A stretch of DNA of 6,312 nt from Bacteroidales bacterium (lineage in GTDB: Bacteria; Bacteroidota; Bacteroidia; Bacteroidales; SM23-62), in contig JADHVS010000246.1 of NCBI GenBank assembly GCA_016783865.1, positions 1-6,312 of the forward strand, given 5' to 3'. Made by a program: the position numbers and the translations under genes. The notes below the pieces were generated by a model, which saw only the letters and a program-made list of their open reading frames with translations, had not been told where the DNA came from and did not search any database. This document shows, in pieces, positions 6,124 through 6,312 of the stretch (its first letter is position 1; each line of letters starts with the position of its first letter).

Positions 6124-6312
6124 TCAAATCGTTCATTAAATTGAGCCTGGCCCCACTGTTCTGCTCTTTTTATGCCCTTCTTCGCCAAAGCTTCGCAGAG
6201 CATATCATCTGTCCACAGCCGGCTAACAATCATAGCTATTTCCTCGATGGAATTAGGATCGAAAAGCAGCCCAGCATACCCCACTTGTTCCGGAATCCCG
6301 TAAATACCGGAT
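6078..6312 (-). CDS. C-terminal end of a family 4 glycosyltransferase (partial)
   Basis: The frame is open from the window edge and gives 77 residues. It begins SGIYGIPEQVGYAGLLFDP, the donor-binding end of family 4 glycosyltransferases, where a GIPE-V-G-AGLLFDP block follows the EX7E motif. It continues through SIEEIAMIVSRLWTD and the helix KGIKRAEQWGQAQFNERFENIL that closes the fold. The last ten residues (SCLAGNACLM) are encoded by DNA that in another frame spells a methyltransferase motif I, so the natural C-terminus has probably been replaced at the junction near 6120. The catalytic part is outside the window. It likely forms an operon with the next glycosyltransferase; its stop (6078) is 99 bases before that gene's start (5978). 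Confidence 0.85.
   Translation of the reverse strand, partial: SGIYGIPEQVGYAGLLFDPNSIEEIAMIVSRLWTDDMLCEALAKKGIKRAEQWGQAQFNERFENILISCLAGNACLM

Overview
The window looks like part of a surface-polysaccharide (O-antigen or exopolysaccharide) cluster from a Gram-negative bacterium, with an insertion sequence at its low-coordinate end. Every supported gene lies on the minus strand, so transcription runs from high to low coordinates. Base composition is moderate, and the insertion sequence is visibly richer in G+C than the glycan genes. An intergenic block of ATTCGTG-type repeats recalls environmental genomes such as Desulfobacterota, but the assignment is tentative.

Layout in transcription order: (i) the C-terminal end of a family 4 glycosyltransferase, cut by the window edge (6312-6078); (ii) overlapping its end and the start of the next gene, in a third reading frame, a short remnant of a class I SAM-dependent methyltransferase that keeps its motif I but has an internal stop (6123-5956); (iii) a complete family 4 glycosyltransferase (5978-4854); (iv) a 415-base gap with no recognisable gene; (v) a complete FkbM-family methyltransferase (4438-3545); (vi) a gap of about 200 bases with two compact hairpins; (vii) a Wzx-type polysaccharide flippase (3347-1911); (viii) a roughly 580-base gap with a hairpin and the repeat block; (ix) an IS3-family element (1326 to beyond position 1) with orfA and a nearly complete DDE transposase orfB.

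The glycan genes fit one pathway. The glycosyltransferases would add sugars to a lipid-linked intermediate on the cytoplasmic face, the FkbM enzyme could O-methylate a sugar, and the flippase would move the lipid-linked unit across the inner membrane. No polymerase, ligase or nucleotide-sugar gene is in the window.

The two most informative observations are the methyltransferase remnant at the junction of two glycosyltransferase genes, which is a scar of gene loss, and the A9 tract between orfA and orfB. In this copy the classic -1 slippery motif leads into a dead-end frame, and a one-base change in the tract would either fuse the two frames or restore the normal arrangement. I found no clearly undescribed biological system.
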